From Micrococcaceae bacterium (GTDB lineage Bacteria > Actinomycetota > Actinomycetes > Actinomycetales > Micrococcaceae), in NCBI GenBank assembly GCA_013393415.1, contig JABXHI010000016.1, forward strand, positions 1 to 38,472: a stretch of 38,472 nucleotides of DNA, written 5' to 3'. The translations under genes and the position numbers were made by a program. Shown here piece by piece: positions 7,638 to 15,653 of this stretch; within the stretch, counting starts at the first letter, position 1; each line of letters opens with the position of its first letter. The notes beneath the pieces were generated by a model. That model was not told the DNA's origin. It saw only the letters and a program-made list of their open reading frames with translations, and searched no databases.

Positions 7638-8204
7638 ATGGAAGCAATACTCAAAGCACAGCGCAATCTTGACTGTGCAAAGCAGCAGCTACAGATAGCT
7701 GTTCAGGAGGCTCGGAGTGCCGGGCGAACCTGGGCAGAAATCGGCGAGACGTTAGGCATTAGCCGCCAGGCTGCGTTCAAGCGTTTCGGAGAAGTCATTA
7801 ACCCGGTCAACGGCCAGAAAATCACAGGAGCACCAATGTCGATGCACACCATCCGCGAACTGACTGAACGGGTCTTCGACCTCATCAGTACCGCGGACTA
7901 CCAGCAGTTAGAACAGCTGATCCATCCAGATGTTCGTGAAGAACTCACCGCCGAATTGATCGCCGACACCTGGCAGCGCGTGTTGACCGATATCGGAGCC
8001 AAGGAAACCTACGACGACACCCACGTCGCGCTTCCCGCGGGTGAGCGAATCGACGACGATGAGCAGCTGCTAGGAACCGTTGTCGGTGTGACGACGTTGC
8101 ACCACGAGGCGGGAGAGGCGATGGGCAGGGTGGCGGTCGACGACCAGCAGAAAGTGGTCGGCATCCTGATCCTGCCACCGGATCACGGGCCGGTACCGTT
8201 CTAG
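7638..8204 (+). CDS. HTH protein with C-terminal NTF2-like/DUF3887-like domain
   Basis: 188-residue protein. The first ~55 residues form a helix-turn-helix: a helical lead (ILKAQRNLDCAKQQLQIAVQ), then AGRTWAEIGETLGISRQAAFKRFG. The C-terminal part (about 66-188) starts SMHTIRELTERVFDLISTAD and resembles the NTF2-like/DUF3887 fold found in similar small regulators. That fold assignment is tentative. The ATG at 7638 was chosen because the helical domain starts right after it and the operators lie immediately upstream; there is no clear ribosome binding site. It ends 50 bases before the kinase gene in the same direction, so both may share control. The ligand and targets are unknown. Confidence 0.72.
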   Translation: MEAILKAQRNLDCAKQQLQIAVQEARSAGRTWAEIGETLGISRQAAFKRFGEVINPVNGQKITGAPMSMHTIRELTERVFDLISTADYQQLEQLIHPDVREELTAELIADTWQRVLTDIGAKETYDDTHVALPAGERIDDDEQLLGTVVGVTTLHHEAGEAMGRVAVDDQQKVVGILILPPDHGPVPF

Positions 8205-8254
8205 AGCAGCATCTGCGTCCGGGCGACTCGGGTTTCGGTACGCTGGGAAGCATT

Positions 8255-9331
8255 ATGGGTGATGTGTTTGCTGGACGTTATGAACTTGTCGATCCGCTCG
8301 GGGAAGGCGGCACCGGTGTGGTGTGGCGGGTGTGGGACCACCGTCACCAGCAGTACGCGGCGGCGAAAGTGCTTCGTCAGGTTGATGCATCCTCGTTGTT
8401 GCGGTTCATGCGCGAGCAATCCCTGCGACTTGAACATCCACACATTCTCACGCCCACCGGCTGGGCGGGTGAAGACGATAAAGTCCTGTTCACTATGCCC
8501 ATTGCCTCGGGCGGATCGGTGGCCACACTGATCAGCGACTACGGACCGCTCCCGGTGCGATTGACGGCCGAATTGCTGGACCAGCTATTATCCGCCCTTG
8601 AAGCAACGCACGCCCAAAATGTTATTCACCGCGATGTAAAACCTGCGAATCTGCTTCTGGACGCGACCGGCACGGGCCACCCGTGGCTGTGGTTGGGTGA
8701 TTTTGGTATCGCGGCAGGTGGCGATGCGCCGCGTCTGACACAGGGTCCCTATACAGTTGGCACGCCAGGATACGTGGCGCCCGAAGCTTTCGAGCTCGGC
8801 TGGCAGCCGACTCCAGCCGCGGATCTCTATGCCGCCGGAATGTGTGCCGTGGAAATGTTGACGGGTGCCCACCCCGCGCCTGATGCTGATATTGCCACGC
8901 TGCTTGCAGCGGCACACCGCGAAGAACCGGTCCCAGATTCGCTGGTTGCAGTCGTCGCGCAACTGGGCCACGCTACTGTGAATGAACGATACGCGCATGC
9001 TGGAGAGGCTCGGGCCGAATTGCGTGCGACCGGTTTACTCGAACCACTCGAGGCCCACAGACTGCTCGGGGACGTCGAAGTCTTTGACCACACCCCGGCG
9101 CTGCCGCACGGGTGGAGTGAGCACGGTCCGACTGAAGTCGATGACGCTGACCCGTCAATTGCGGCGCCACCGATGGCCGCAGCCCCAACGGTGTCCACGA
9201 TGCCGCCACCGCCCCCACCACAGCAACGCCACGAACCGGCCCGAAAGATGAGGGCCGTGGCGCTGGCTGCGATACTGATGGGTCTGGGGGTTGTGCTCAT
9301 CGCGGTAAGCCTGTTCGTAGTGTTCGGCTGA
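8255..9331 (+). CDS. Serine/threonine protein kinase, tail-anchored
   Basis: 358-residue Hanks-type kinase. The glycine loop GEGGTG (16-21), invariant Lys38, helix-C Glu54, catalytic HRDVKPANL (Asp127, Asn132), DFG (149-151) and APE (175-177) are all present, so it should be active. A short helical segment and a Pro-rich linker (about 295-325) lead to one C-terminal membrane helix (about 333-356), with nothing of note outside. It lacks PASTA repeats, so it is not PknB. It follows the HTH gene by 50 bases and converges on the VWA gene with a 19-base gap. Likely substrates include the neighbouring HTH or VWA proteins (inference from location only). Confidence 0.93.
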   Translation: MGDVFAGRYELVDPLGEGGTGVVWRVWDHRHQQYAAAKVLRQVDASSLLRFMREQSLRLEHPHILTPTGWAGEDDKVLFTMPIASGGSVATLISDYGPLPVRLTAELLDQLLSALEATHAQNVIHRDVKPANLLLDATGTGHPWLWLGDFGIAAGGDAPRLTQGPYTVGTPGYVAPEAFELGWQPTPAADLYAAGMCAVEMLTGAHPAPDADIATLLAAAHREEPVPDSLVAVVAQLGHATVNERYAHAGEARAELRATGLLEPLEAHRLLGDVEVFDHTPALPHGWSEHGPTEVDDADPSIAAPPMAAAPTVSTMPPPPPPQQRHEPARKMRAVALAAILMGLGVVLIAVSLFVVFG

Positions 9332-9350
9332 CTCGACGGTGCCCGGTTTT

Positions 9351-11384
9351 TTAGTATGAGGACCTGTTGCGGGTTTTCAATACGCGGTAGAGCACGAATG
9401 CGCCGATGACGAGGAGTAAGAGTCCCGCGATGCCGATACCAAGGAACACCGTTTGGGTCGTCGAAAGCCCGGTCCGTTCGGCATCTCCCACATTCGGGGT
9501 CACAGCTTCTGCTGGCTGGGTGGGCTCGGCGGCCACCGCGTCGTCGTCATCTTCGGTATTCGTTGCAGACGCCGTCGCGTACTGTGGCTCGCCTTCAACC
9601 TCGCCAAACGTATCGACGACCAGATCAAAGGGCACTGCGACCTGTTGGTCGGAGTTCACTTCGCTCTGGCTGACCAAAATGTAGTAGTCGCCTGCGGTGG
9701 AGGCAAATTCCATGTCGTTATGCCCGGCATTTGGGCTCGCGCGGTTTGCCCAGCGCACCGGATGGGTCATGTTTTGCCAGAGTTTTGGTTCATCGTAATT
9801 TGTCAGTCCGTAATACTTGCCCTCTTGGCCTTGTGCCTGCGTCGTGTGCTGAATGAGGCCTCGGTGAGGCGAATAGATCTGCAGTCGAAAGCCGCGGTCA
9901 ACGGTCAGGTCTGGACCAAATTCGGCGCGGCCTGGGGTTTCGAGTTGGGCCTGAAGATGCTGGCCCCATTCGACCGGTATTTTGTAGACAAGTGATTCAC
10001 CGGGGTAGATCTCGGACGAGTAGGCGCCGCCTGCTTCTAATGTCGGTGCATTATTGAACGAGTTTCCGCCTAGTAGTTCCTCGGACTGCTCTTGGTCAAC
10101 CTCCAGCGACTGCCACTGATACTCATGAATACCCCCTTCGGCTACTGACGGCAGCTCAGTCATGTTGGCGACTTCGGGCTCTTCGGTCACGACAAACTCA
10201 ACCGGCTGGCCGACATAGGCGTTAGGGTCCTCGTTGCTGATCGCCTCGAGTTGCAAGATGAGCTCGTCTGCACTGTTGCAGTCGGTCTCCTCTTCCTCAG
10301 GGTCGGGGAAGACGGTCACCTGGTCGGAGCGCACCCTCAGTGCTGCATCATTGGTGCCTTCATAGAGGTTGACCTGTGAACACAGTTGGTCATTGGTTGA
10401 GTAGGATCCGCCGCGGTAGGTTTCCCAGCTACCGGCATCTTCGGTGCCCAGTGCCACGGTGAGCGGGTCGAAGCTGCTCGTATCATTGTGAATCGCCGAG
10501 GCGCCGACGTGCAGCGAGGAATTTTCCATCGTGCGTGGGATGCGGTAATACTGTGGGCCCTCTTTCCACGTATCGACGTACTGGCCGGGCTCGAGTGCCG
10601 GCGCATCGGCGATGTCGGCTGCGCCCTCCACGGGCTCACCTTCTAACTGGAATGGTTGAAACGCGCGCAGCGACAGGCGCTGCAGGGTATTGTTCAGCGT
10701 TTCGGCATCATCGGCATCAAAATATTCACCATTGCCGGCTTGCGCGATGCATTCCAGATCTTGACGGGCCTCGTCGTCTACGCTGTAGCCGACCGTGTGG
10801 ATTGCCAGATCAATGCCCTTGTCGGTGATGGTTTGTGCGACTTCGCACGGGTCTGGTGCGCAGTTCTCTTGACCGTCCGATACCAGTACGATGGTGCGGT
10901 TGCCTTCAGCTCCCAGGTCACCGGCGGCTTCTTCGAGCGCGTAGGCGATGGGTGTTTTGTCACCGACGGCATCATAGGAGTCGATCGCGTCGCGGAGGTC
11001 GTCGCGGTTGTCACTGCCGATTTCCACGGCGAGATCCGAGTCTTGGCACGCAGCGTCGTTGCTGGTCTCACCTTGTGCAGAGAAAACGCGGAGTCCAACA
11101 CTGAGGTCATCATCGAGATCGTCGACCACGGAATGCAGGGCATCGCGAGCGGCCTCAATGCGAACCGTGTCAGAATCGTCCGATTCACTCATGGATCCGG
11201 AAGCATCCATGACTAGTAACAGTTCATTGTCTTCGGGGTTCGTCTCGACCTCTTCGAGGCTCGACATCAAGGTGGTGTGGCTTGGTGAAAGCGGAGGCGC
11301 TGTCTGGGTTGCGGGGGTGAAAGCCGCCATGAGAGCAGTGGCCAGCCCCATACCGGTGATGGATCGAAGTGTGCGAGGTGTCAT
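9351..11384 (-). CDS. Secreted, membrane-anchored VWA-domain protein
   Basis: 677-residue surface protein. A signal peptide (about 1-28) is followed by a von Willebrand A domain (about 52-235) with an intact metal site: DASGSMS (60-66), Thr144 in DKTP and Asp170 in SDGQENC. Two stretches with similar cadence follow (around LEPGQYVDTWKEGPQYYRIP and LEAGGAYSSEIYPGESLVYK), suggesting repeated beta-sandwich modules. An acidic Thr/Glu/Ala-rich stalk then leads to one C-terminal helix and a basic tail (LYRVLKTRNRSSY). The protein should face outward and bind a ligand or partner. GAGGAA precedes the ATG. It is convergent with the kinase and divergent from the HTH gene at 11597, with repeated sites between. 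Confidence 0.9.
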   Translation of the reverse strand: MTPRTLRSITGMGLATALMAAFTPATQTAPPLSPSHTTLMSSLEEVETNPEDNELLLVMDASGSMSESDDSDTVRIEAARDALHSVVDDLDDDLSVGLRVFSAQGETSNDAACQDSDLAVEIGSDNRDDLRDAIDSYDAVGDKTPIAYALEEAAGDLGAEGNRTIVLVSDGQENCAPDPCEVAQTITDKGIDLAIHTVGYSVDDEARQDLECIAQAGNGEYFDADDAETLNNTLQRLSLRAFQPFQLEGEPVEGAADIADAPALEPGQYVDTWKEGPQYYRIPRTMENSSLHVGASAIHNDTSSFDPLTVALGTEDAGSWETYRGGSYSTNDQLCSQVNLYEGTNDAALRVRSDQVTVFPDPEEEETDCNSADELILQLEAISNEDPNAYVGQPVEFVVTEEPEVANMTELPSVAEGGIHEYQWQSLEVDQEQSEELLGGNSFNNAPTLEAGGAYSSEIYPGESLVYKIPVEWGQHLQAQLETPGRAEFGPDLTVDRGFRLQIYSPHRGLIQHTTQAQGQEGKYYGLTNYDEPKLWQNMTHPVRWANRASPNAGHNDMEFASTAGDYYILVSQSEVNSDQQVAVPFDLVVDTFGEVEGEPQYATASATNTEDDDDAVAAEPTQPAEAVTPNVGDAERTGLSTTQTVFLGIGIAGLLLLVIGAFVLYRVLKTRNRSSY

Positions 11385-11415
11385 GAGCTGCTTCCTCGTG
11401 GTGAGTAATCTATGT

Positions 11416-11450
11416 TTGCAATCGCAAATTTATAATGTTGCAACTGCAAA
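11416..11450. promoter_or_regulatory. Two direct repeats TTGCAAyyGCAAA in the VWA gene promoter
   Basis: TTGCAATCGCAAA (11416-11428) and TTGCAACTGCAAA (11438-11450) start 22 bases apart, about two helical turns, just upstream of the VWA start at 11384. Each is itself nearly dyad-symmetric (TTTGC/GCAAA, TTGCA/TGCAA). The adjacent HTH gene is the first candidate to bind them (inference). Confidence 0.55.
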
Positions 11451-11545
11451 GTCAATGATGGTTCTGTGCGAACATTTTCTAGGATAGGGCAGGATTCTCC
11501 TCGGTTCGTCTCAAAACCGCTGCGTTACGGTATTTTCGCGTAGAA

Positions 11546-11578
11546 TTTACTTCAGCAAATTGTTGTTTACTTGCGCAA
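11546..11578. promoter_or_regulatory. Two direct repeats TTTACTTnnGCAA before the HTH gene
   Basis: TTTACTTCAGCAA (11546-11558) and TTTACTTGCGCAA (11566-11578) are spaced 20 bases apart, immediately upstream of the start at 11597. They share the GCAA end with the sites on the VWA side. This suggests one regulator acting on both divergent genes. Confidence 0.5.
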
Positions 11579-11596
11579 CGTTGGGGATGGGACTGT

Positions 11597-12127
11597 ATGG
11601 GTGACAAAGTCGAGGACAATCGGCAGGCGCAAAGTGCCGCATATGGCGAACCGCTCAGTGACACTTTCGACCGGATCAAAGCCGCCTTCGGGCTGAACCA
11701 AACCTCCTTGGCCTCAGTCCTTGGATTATCTGCGCCCATGCTTTCCCAGCTCAATAGCGCCCAGCGCGTCAAGATTGGCAACCCCGCGGTGCTCAACAGA
11801 ATGTATCAACTCCACGAGCTCGTGGAGCAACTCTCGAGCGGTCAAGTGGCGGCCCAGAATATTGCCGAGCGGCTCGAGGAGATCAAAACATCGCAGGCAA
11901 CCATGGGTCGCACCACACAAATGATGGCCAGTCAGGCGCCAGATACTGCCGTGGTTGCAGGTATTCGAGGCCTCTTGCGCGCGGTGGCCTCCGGCACGGA
12001 GCTGCGGGACGCAGCCGAACAGTTAGCTGACACGCATCCCGACCTCGCCGAAGTGCTTCGCCTGTATGGCACCGGTCCGGCGCACCCGGCGCTGGAGCAC
12101 TACGTCGCGCACAAGGACCTCTTTTAG
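11597..12127 (+). CDS. HTH DNA-binding protein divergent from the VWA gene
   Basis: 176-residue protein. A phage-repressor-like helix-turn-helix (about 22-60) reads DRIKAAFGLNQTSLASVLGLSAPMLSQL (given in part). It is followed by helices (LHELVEQLSSG, NIAERLEEIKTS) and a C-terminal helical domain rich in Ala/Leu that ends HPALEHYVAHKDLF. The second half may sense a ligand or mediate oligomerisation; no family can be named with certainty. It sits divergent to the VWA gene with repeated sites between, so it likely represses or activates that pair. The ATG follows a GGGGATGGGA stretch. Confidence 0.8.
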   Translation: MGDKVEDNRQAQSAAYGEPLSDTFDRIKAAFGLNQTSLASVLGLSAPMLSQLNSAQRVKIGNPAVLNRMYQLHELVEQLSSGQVAAQNIAERLEEIKTSQATMGRTTQMMASQAPDTAVVAGIRGLLRAVASGTELRDAAEQLADTHPDLAEVLRLYGTGPAHPALEHYVAHKDLF

Positions 12128-12194
12128 TTATCACCTTGGTGTCAACGGTGGTCTCTTCATTTCGAAATGCCAGAGGGTTACGGTGGACTCAACG

Positions 12195-12222
12195 CAACCT
12201 TGTATTGCAAGGGTGAAAGGAG
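12195..12222 (+). promoter_or_regulatory. Conserved leader, second copy
   Basis: Matches 2316-2344: TTGTATTGCAAGGGTGAAAG followed by GAG, leading into the start at 12229. CCTTG-TATTG-CAAGG can form a small hairpin just before the ribosome binding site. Confidence 0.5.
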
Positions 12223-12228
12223 CGACAG

Positions 12229-12495
12229 ATGAGTCCTCATAAATACACGAACTCACCCCAAAAACCCGAAGCCGCAAAGTCAGCAACCCGCCTCGGCTTC
12301 TTCGGACTCTTGGCCGAAATTGTACTGTTTGTCATGGCCGTCATTATCGGCGTCAGATTCCTGATTATGGGCAGCCAGCCCGGCATCGTGGCGTGGGTGC
12401 TCTTCGCCATCGGCGCGGTTCTTGCGGTAGACATGGTCCGTCGGGCCATCCGGGCGGTGCGCAGAAGCCGTGCTGCACAACGATTGGATGAGTAG
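12229..12495 (+). CDS. Small two-helix membrane protein, paralogue of 2355-2618
   Basis: 88-residue membrane protein with a polar N-terminus, two hydrophobic helices (about 24-46 and 54-70) and a strongly basic tail (RRAIRAVRRSRAAQRL). It shares TRLGFFG, GVRFL between helices and the VLFAIGAVLAVDMVRR segment with the protein at 2355, and the same 5' leader. The function is unknown. Its stop lies within 5 bases of, or overlaps, the start of the aldo/keto reductase, so the two may be co-translated. Confidence 0.78.
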   Translation: MSPHKYTNSPQKPEAAKSATRLGFFGLLAEIVLFVMAVIIGVRFLIMGSQPGIVAWVLFAIGAVLAVDMVRRAIRAVRRSRAAQRLDE

Positions 12496-12499
12496 GTCC

Positions 12500-13372
12500 A
12501 TGGAGTACACCTTAAATAACGGTGTTTCGATGCCGGCCCTCGGTTTTGGTGTTTACCAAATTCCCGCTGATGAAACCAAAGCTGCCGTGACCGAAGCCCT
12601 GGGGGTCGGGTATCGCCTGATTGATACCGCCGCATCTTATGGCAATGAGCGCGCCGTCGGGGAGGCCATTCGCGAATCGGGTATCGCCCGCGAAGATCTC
12701 TTTGTCGAGACCAAAATCTGGATCAGCGACTATGGCTACGACGAAACACTGCACGCCTTCGACAAAAGCGCCGACAAGCTCGGCGTCGACGTCATCGACC
12801 TGCTGTTGTTGCACCAGGCCATGCCCGGTGAGTTTGCCCAAACCCTCGAAGCCTATCGCGCACTAGAAACACTCCTTGCCGATGGACGAGTCCGCGCCAT
12901 CGGCGTCAGCAATTTCATGATCGAGCACCTCGATGCCCTTCGCGAGCACACCGACATCACCCCGGCGGTCAACCAAATTGAGGTCCACCCGTATTTCACG
13001 CAGTCGCAGGTGCGCCAGCACAATGCGCAATTGGGCATCCTGACCCAGGCCTGGTCACCGATCGGCGGGATCACCGACTATCTGGGCACCGGCACAACGA
13101 CCTTCGAAGACGAGACAATCGGTCAAATCGCCACGGAATTGCATCGCACGCCCGCCCAGGTGATGCTGGCCTGGCACCTGCAGCAAGGCCGCGCCGCGAT
13201 TCCAAAATCCGTCACACCCCACCGCATCGCCGAAAACTTTGACGTCTTCGACCTCGAACTCAATCCCGATCACCTCGACGCCCTCGACGCGCTGGATACC
13301 GGTGTGCGTGGCGGCCCGGAGCCTGATGACGTCACCCACGAAACCTTCGGTAAAACCATCCCCGAAGCCTGA
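12500..13372 (+). CDS. Aldo/keto reductase
   Basis: About 290-residue NADPH-dependent aldo/keto reductase of the 2,5-diketo-D-gluconate reductase-like branch. It reduces aldehydes or ketones in the cytoplasm; the substrate is not known. The catalytic tetrad is complete: Asp42 and Tyr47 in DTAASYGNE, Lys72 in ETKIW, His105 in LLLLHQ. The cofactor-binding IPKSVTP motif is near residue 235, as in the family. The start at ATG 12500 begins the usual MEYTLNNGVSMPALGFG. An in-frame ATG at 12488, overlapping the preceding stop, is also possible. Confidence 0.92.
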   Translation: MEYTLNNGVSMPALGFGVYQIPADETKAAVTEALGVGYRLIDTAASYGNERAVGEAIRESGIAREDLFVETKIWISDYGYDETLHAFDKSADKLGVDVIDLLLLHQAMPGEFAQTLEAYRALETLLADGRVRAIGVSNFMIEHLDALREHTDITPAVNQIEVHPYFTQSQVRQHNAQLGILTQAWSPIGGITDYLGTGTTTFEDETIGQIATELHRTPAQVMLAWHLQQGRAAIPKSVTPHRIAENFDVFDLELNPDHLDALDALDTGVRGGPEPDDVTHETFGKTIPEA

Positions 13373-13479
13373 GCTGGAATCCTCCCGTTCAACGGGATCA
13401 CCTGGGCTTATGATTCAGCCGGCCGGCGCGCTATGCTGGGAGTTTGTGATTCAATACCCCCGGGTGAAGGAGCAACAGC

Positions 13480-14937
13480 TTGGGTCTGTTCATGGCCATC
13501 TTGCCGGTCCTGCTCACGCTCGGACTCTTAGCACTGCCCCGCATTCAGGCAGCGCTGCCGCCACTGCTTGGCACCATCGGCGCGGCCATCATCGCGCTGT
13601 GGTATTTCGGATCGCCCGCCAACGATCTGGTCACCGCGTGGAATGACACCTTCTGGACGCTCGTCAAAGTCTTGGCCATCATTGGCGGTGGCGTATTGCT
13701 CTCCGGGGTCATGGACCGCACCGGGGCGCAGCGCAAACTCGCCGATTGGCTCTCCGCCGGCGGCCCCACCGTCGCTTCGGCGCTGCTGATGGCCCACGGG
13801 GTGGTCCCGTTTTTAGAAACCGTCACCGGCTTCGGCGTCTCGGTGTTGATCGGGCTGCCGCTGTTGCTGTCATTTGGTTTCACCGCCTACCGCGCGGCAT
13901 TGCTCACGCTACTCGGGCTGATGATTGGCCCGTGGGGTTCCATGGGCCCCGGCACACTCGTCGCCGCCGACGCTGCCGGGGCGCCACTGACCGATATGGG
14001 ATTGGTCTCCGGTTGGATGAACCTCATCCCATTCGTCGTCTCCGGGATCGCAGCCGCCACGGTTGCCGGTAACGGGTACACAACCACGAAGCTATCTCGT
14101 GGCCAAAAATTCATGTGGGCCGGTATTGGTGCGGCGTCCGGCATCGTCGTCTGGGGTCTCACCATGACGGCCAACCTCCTGCTCGGAACACCCGTTGCAG
14201 GTGCCGTCGCCACACTTCTGATGGCCGTGCTGTGGTTGCTAGTCATCCGGCGCGGACGCCTCACGCCGGGCCCCGGCCGCTCGCTGATCCCGTACCTCAT
14301 CCTGCTACTCGGCACGATCGCAGGCCAACTCATCTATCGATCCACCGACCTGGGGGCGATGGGGGAAATCCTCGCGTCGCCGGCGCTGTGGTCCACAACG
14401 GGTGCACTGACGGCGCTAACCTTCCTGACGATGTCGGACGAAGACACCCGCACCCTGCCGAAGGCATCACTGGTCATGTGGTGGCATGTTGCCATCCCCA
14501 CCGCGCTCTACCTGTTATTCGGCGTCATGATGTCCGGTGGCGGGTTGGCCGACGTCATTGCAAGCAGTCTGGCGGAACTGGGCTCCTTCTATTTGTTCTT
14601 GATGCCCTTCGTCGCGGGGCTTTCCGGCTACATCACCGCCTCGGGTACCGGCGCGAACGCCATGTTCGGCGCCACACAGGTTGCCGCAGCCCAACAGTTG
14701 GCTGTCTCACCCCTGTGGACGATGGGCCTACAAAACTCTGCTGCCGGGTGGGCTATTATCGCAGGTCCAGCCCGCATCGAGTTAGCATTCCGCATGGCCC
14801 AGCCCTACCAACGTGCAGATACACCCGGCCCCGCGGTCACACGCGGTTCGCTCATCAAGGTTCTGTTGCCGATGGTGCTGGTCAGTCTGGCGCTCTGGGG
14901 CATCGTCGCCGTCGTCTTCTTGCCGATGACGGGTTAA
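13480..14937 (+). CDS. L-lactate permease family transporter
   Basis: 485-residue multi-pass membrane protein of the LctP (lactate permease) family, which imports lactate or glycolate with protons. Many hydrophobic helices are seen, with the family loop FLETVTGFGVSVLIGLPLL and the late GYITASGTGANAMFGATQ segment, both characteristic. It is shorter than typical LctP (about 550). The start is TTG at 13480, chosen because GAAGGAG lies 7 bases upstream; ATG 13492 is an alternative. It has its own 107-base upstream region, and no lactate dehydrogenase genes are adjacent. The substrate is inferred from the family only. Confidence 0.85.
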   Translation: MGLFMAILPVLLTLGLLALPRIQAALPPLLGTIGAAIIALWYFGSPANDLVTAWNDTFWTLVKVLAIIGGGVLLSGVMDRTGAQRKLADWLSAGGPTVASALLMAHGVVPFLETVTGFGVSVLIGLPLLLSFGFTAYRAALLTLLGLMIGPWGSMGPGTLVAADAAGAPLTDMGLVSGWMNLIPFVVSGIAAATVAGNGYTTTKLSRGQKFMWAGIGAASGIVVWGLTMTANLLLGTPVAGAVATLLMAVLWLLVIRRGRLTPGPGRSLIPYLILLLGTIAGQLIYRSTDLGAMGEILASPALWSTTGALTALTFLTMSDEDTRTLPKASLVMWWHVAIPTALYLLFGVMMSGGGLADVIASSLAELGSFYLFLMPFVAGLSGYITASGTGANAMFGATQVAAAQQLAVSPLWTMGLQNSAAGWAIIAGPARIELAFRMAQPYQRADTPGPAVTRGSLIKVLLPMVLVSLALWGIVAVVFLPMTG

Positions 14938-14965
14938 CCTTGACCGCAACCTGTTCATAAAAAAC

Positions 14966-14987
14966 CTTATATTCTCGTGTATATAAG
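14966..14987. promoter_or_regulatory. 22-bp palindromic site before the SatD-like gene
   Basis: CTTATAT-n8-ATATAAG, perfect 7-bp arms, centred about 26 bases upstream of the start at 15003 and overlapping the likely promoter. A closely matching site lies at 16409-16430, after the operon. Together they suggest one regulator, possibly the SatD-like protein itself. Confidence 0.55.
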
Positions 14988-15002
14988 TGATATTGTGGTC
15001 AC

Positions 15003-15653
15003 ATGGCACACGCAGTGGGAATCATCGCAGATATCGTCGGATCCCGCGCGATGGCCGATCGAGCCGCGGCGCAACGAGCCATCCTGGCAACCTTTGAGCA
15101 GGTCGAGCAGGCTGTGCCGCCACGCCGATCCGCCTGGGCCACAGTGGGGGATGAGTTCCAACTTATCTGTGACAACTGGCAGGACGCTCTACGGATCACC
15201 CTGCGCACACAAGTATTGCTGCCAGACGACATCCAGCTGAGGTACGGCATCGGGCTGGGGCAGATCAACACCGTTGACGAAGGCGAGGCCGGCCCCATTC
15301 AAGACGGCACCGCCTGGCTGCATGCCCGCGACGCGATCCAGGACGTCGAAGCTAGGCAACAGCGCCTCGATGACTCGCGTACAGGTTTCCGCACCGATGA
15401 CGACGATCTGACCGGCGCACTGACCACACAACTGTTGTTGCGCGACCACGTCGTGGCACGCATGAAAGCCCGAGAACGACGTCTCTTGGCCGCACTGCTC
15501 TTCGGCGCGACGCAAAAGGAAGCAGCCCGGGCCGAAAAAATCTCGCAGGCAGCCGTCTCGCAAGCACTCCATAGGTCCGGGGCTATGGCATTATTGGATG
15601 CCGACGACGCGCTTTCGATCACCGACGCCAATGCCCACAAGGAGGGCGCCTGA
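15003..15653 (+). CDS. SatD-like protein with C-terminal helix-turn-helix
   Basis: 216-residue protein of the SatD family (PF16264 type). It starts with the typical AVGIIADIVGSRAMADR and TVGDEFQLI elements, which resemble a degenerate nucleotide-cyclase-like core. A C-terminal helix-turn-helix (about 165-195) reads ATQKEAARAEKISQAAVSQAL. SatD proteins are poorly characterised and usually paired with a membrane protein, as here. The ATG at 15003 follows an AT-rich promoter with a 22-bp palindrome. The stop shares a base with the next start (TGATG). It may bind the palindromes at 14966 and 16409 (inference). Confidence 0.82.
   Translation: MAHAVGIIADIVGSRAMADRAAAQRAILATFEQVEQAVPPRRSAWATVGDEFQLICDNWQDALRITLRTQVLLPDDIQLRYGIGLGQINTVDEGEAGPIQDGTAWLHARDAIQDVEARQQRLDDSRTGFRTDDDDLTGALTTQLLLRDHVVARMKARERRLLAALLFGATQKEAARAEKISQAAVSQALHRSGAMALLDADDALSITDANAHKEGA

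Noticed and set aside
10656..11216. Plus-strand frame inside the VWA gene
   Set aside because: Antisense to the VWA domain itself; codon pattern follows the minus strand.
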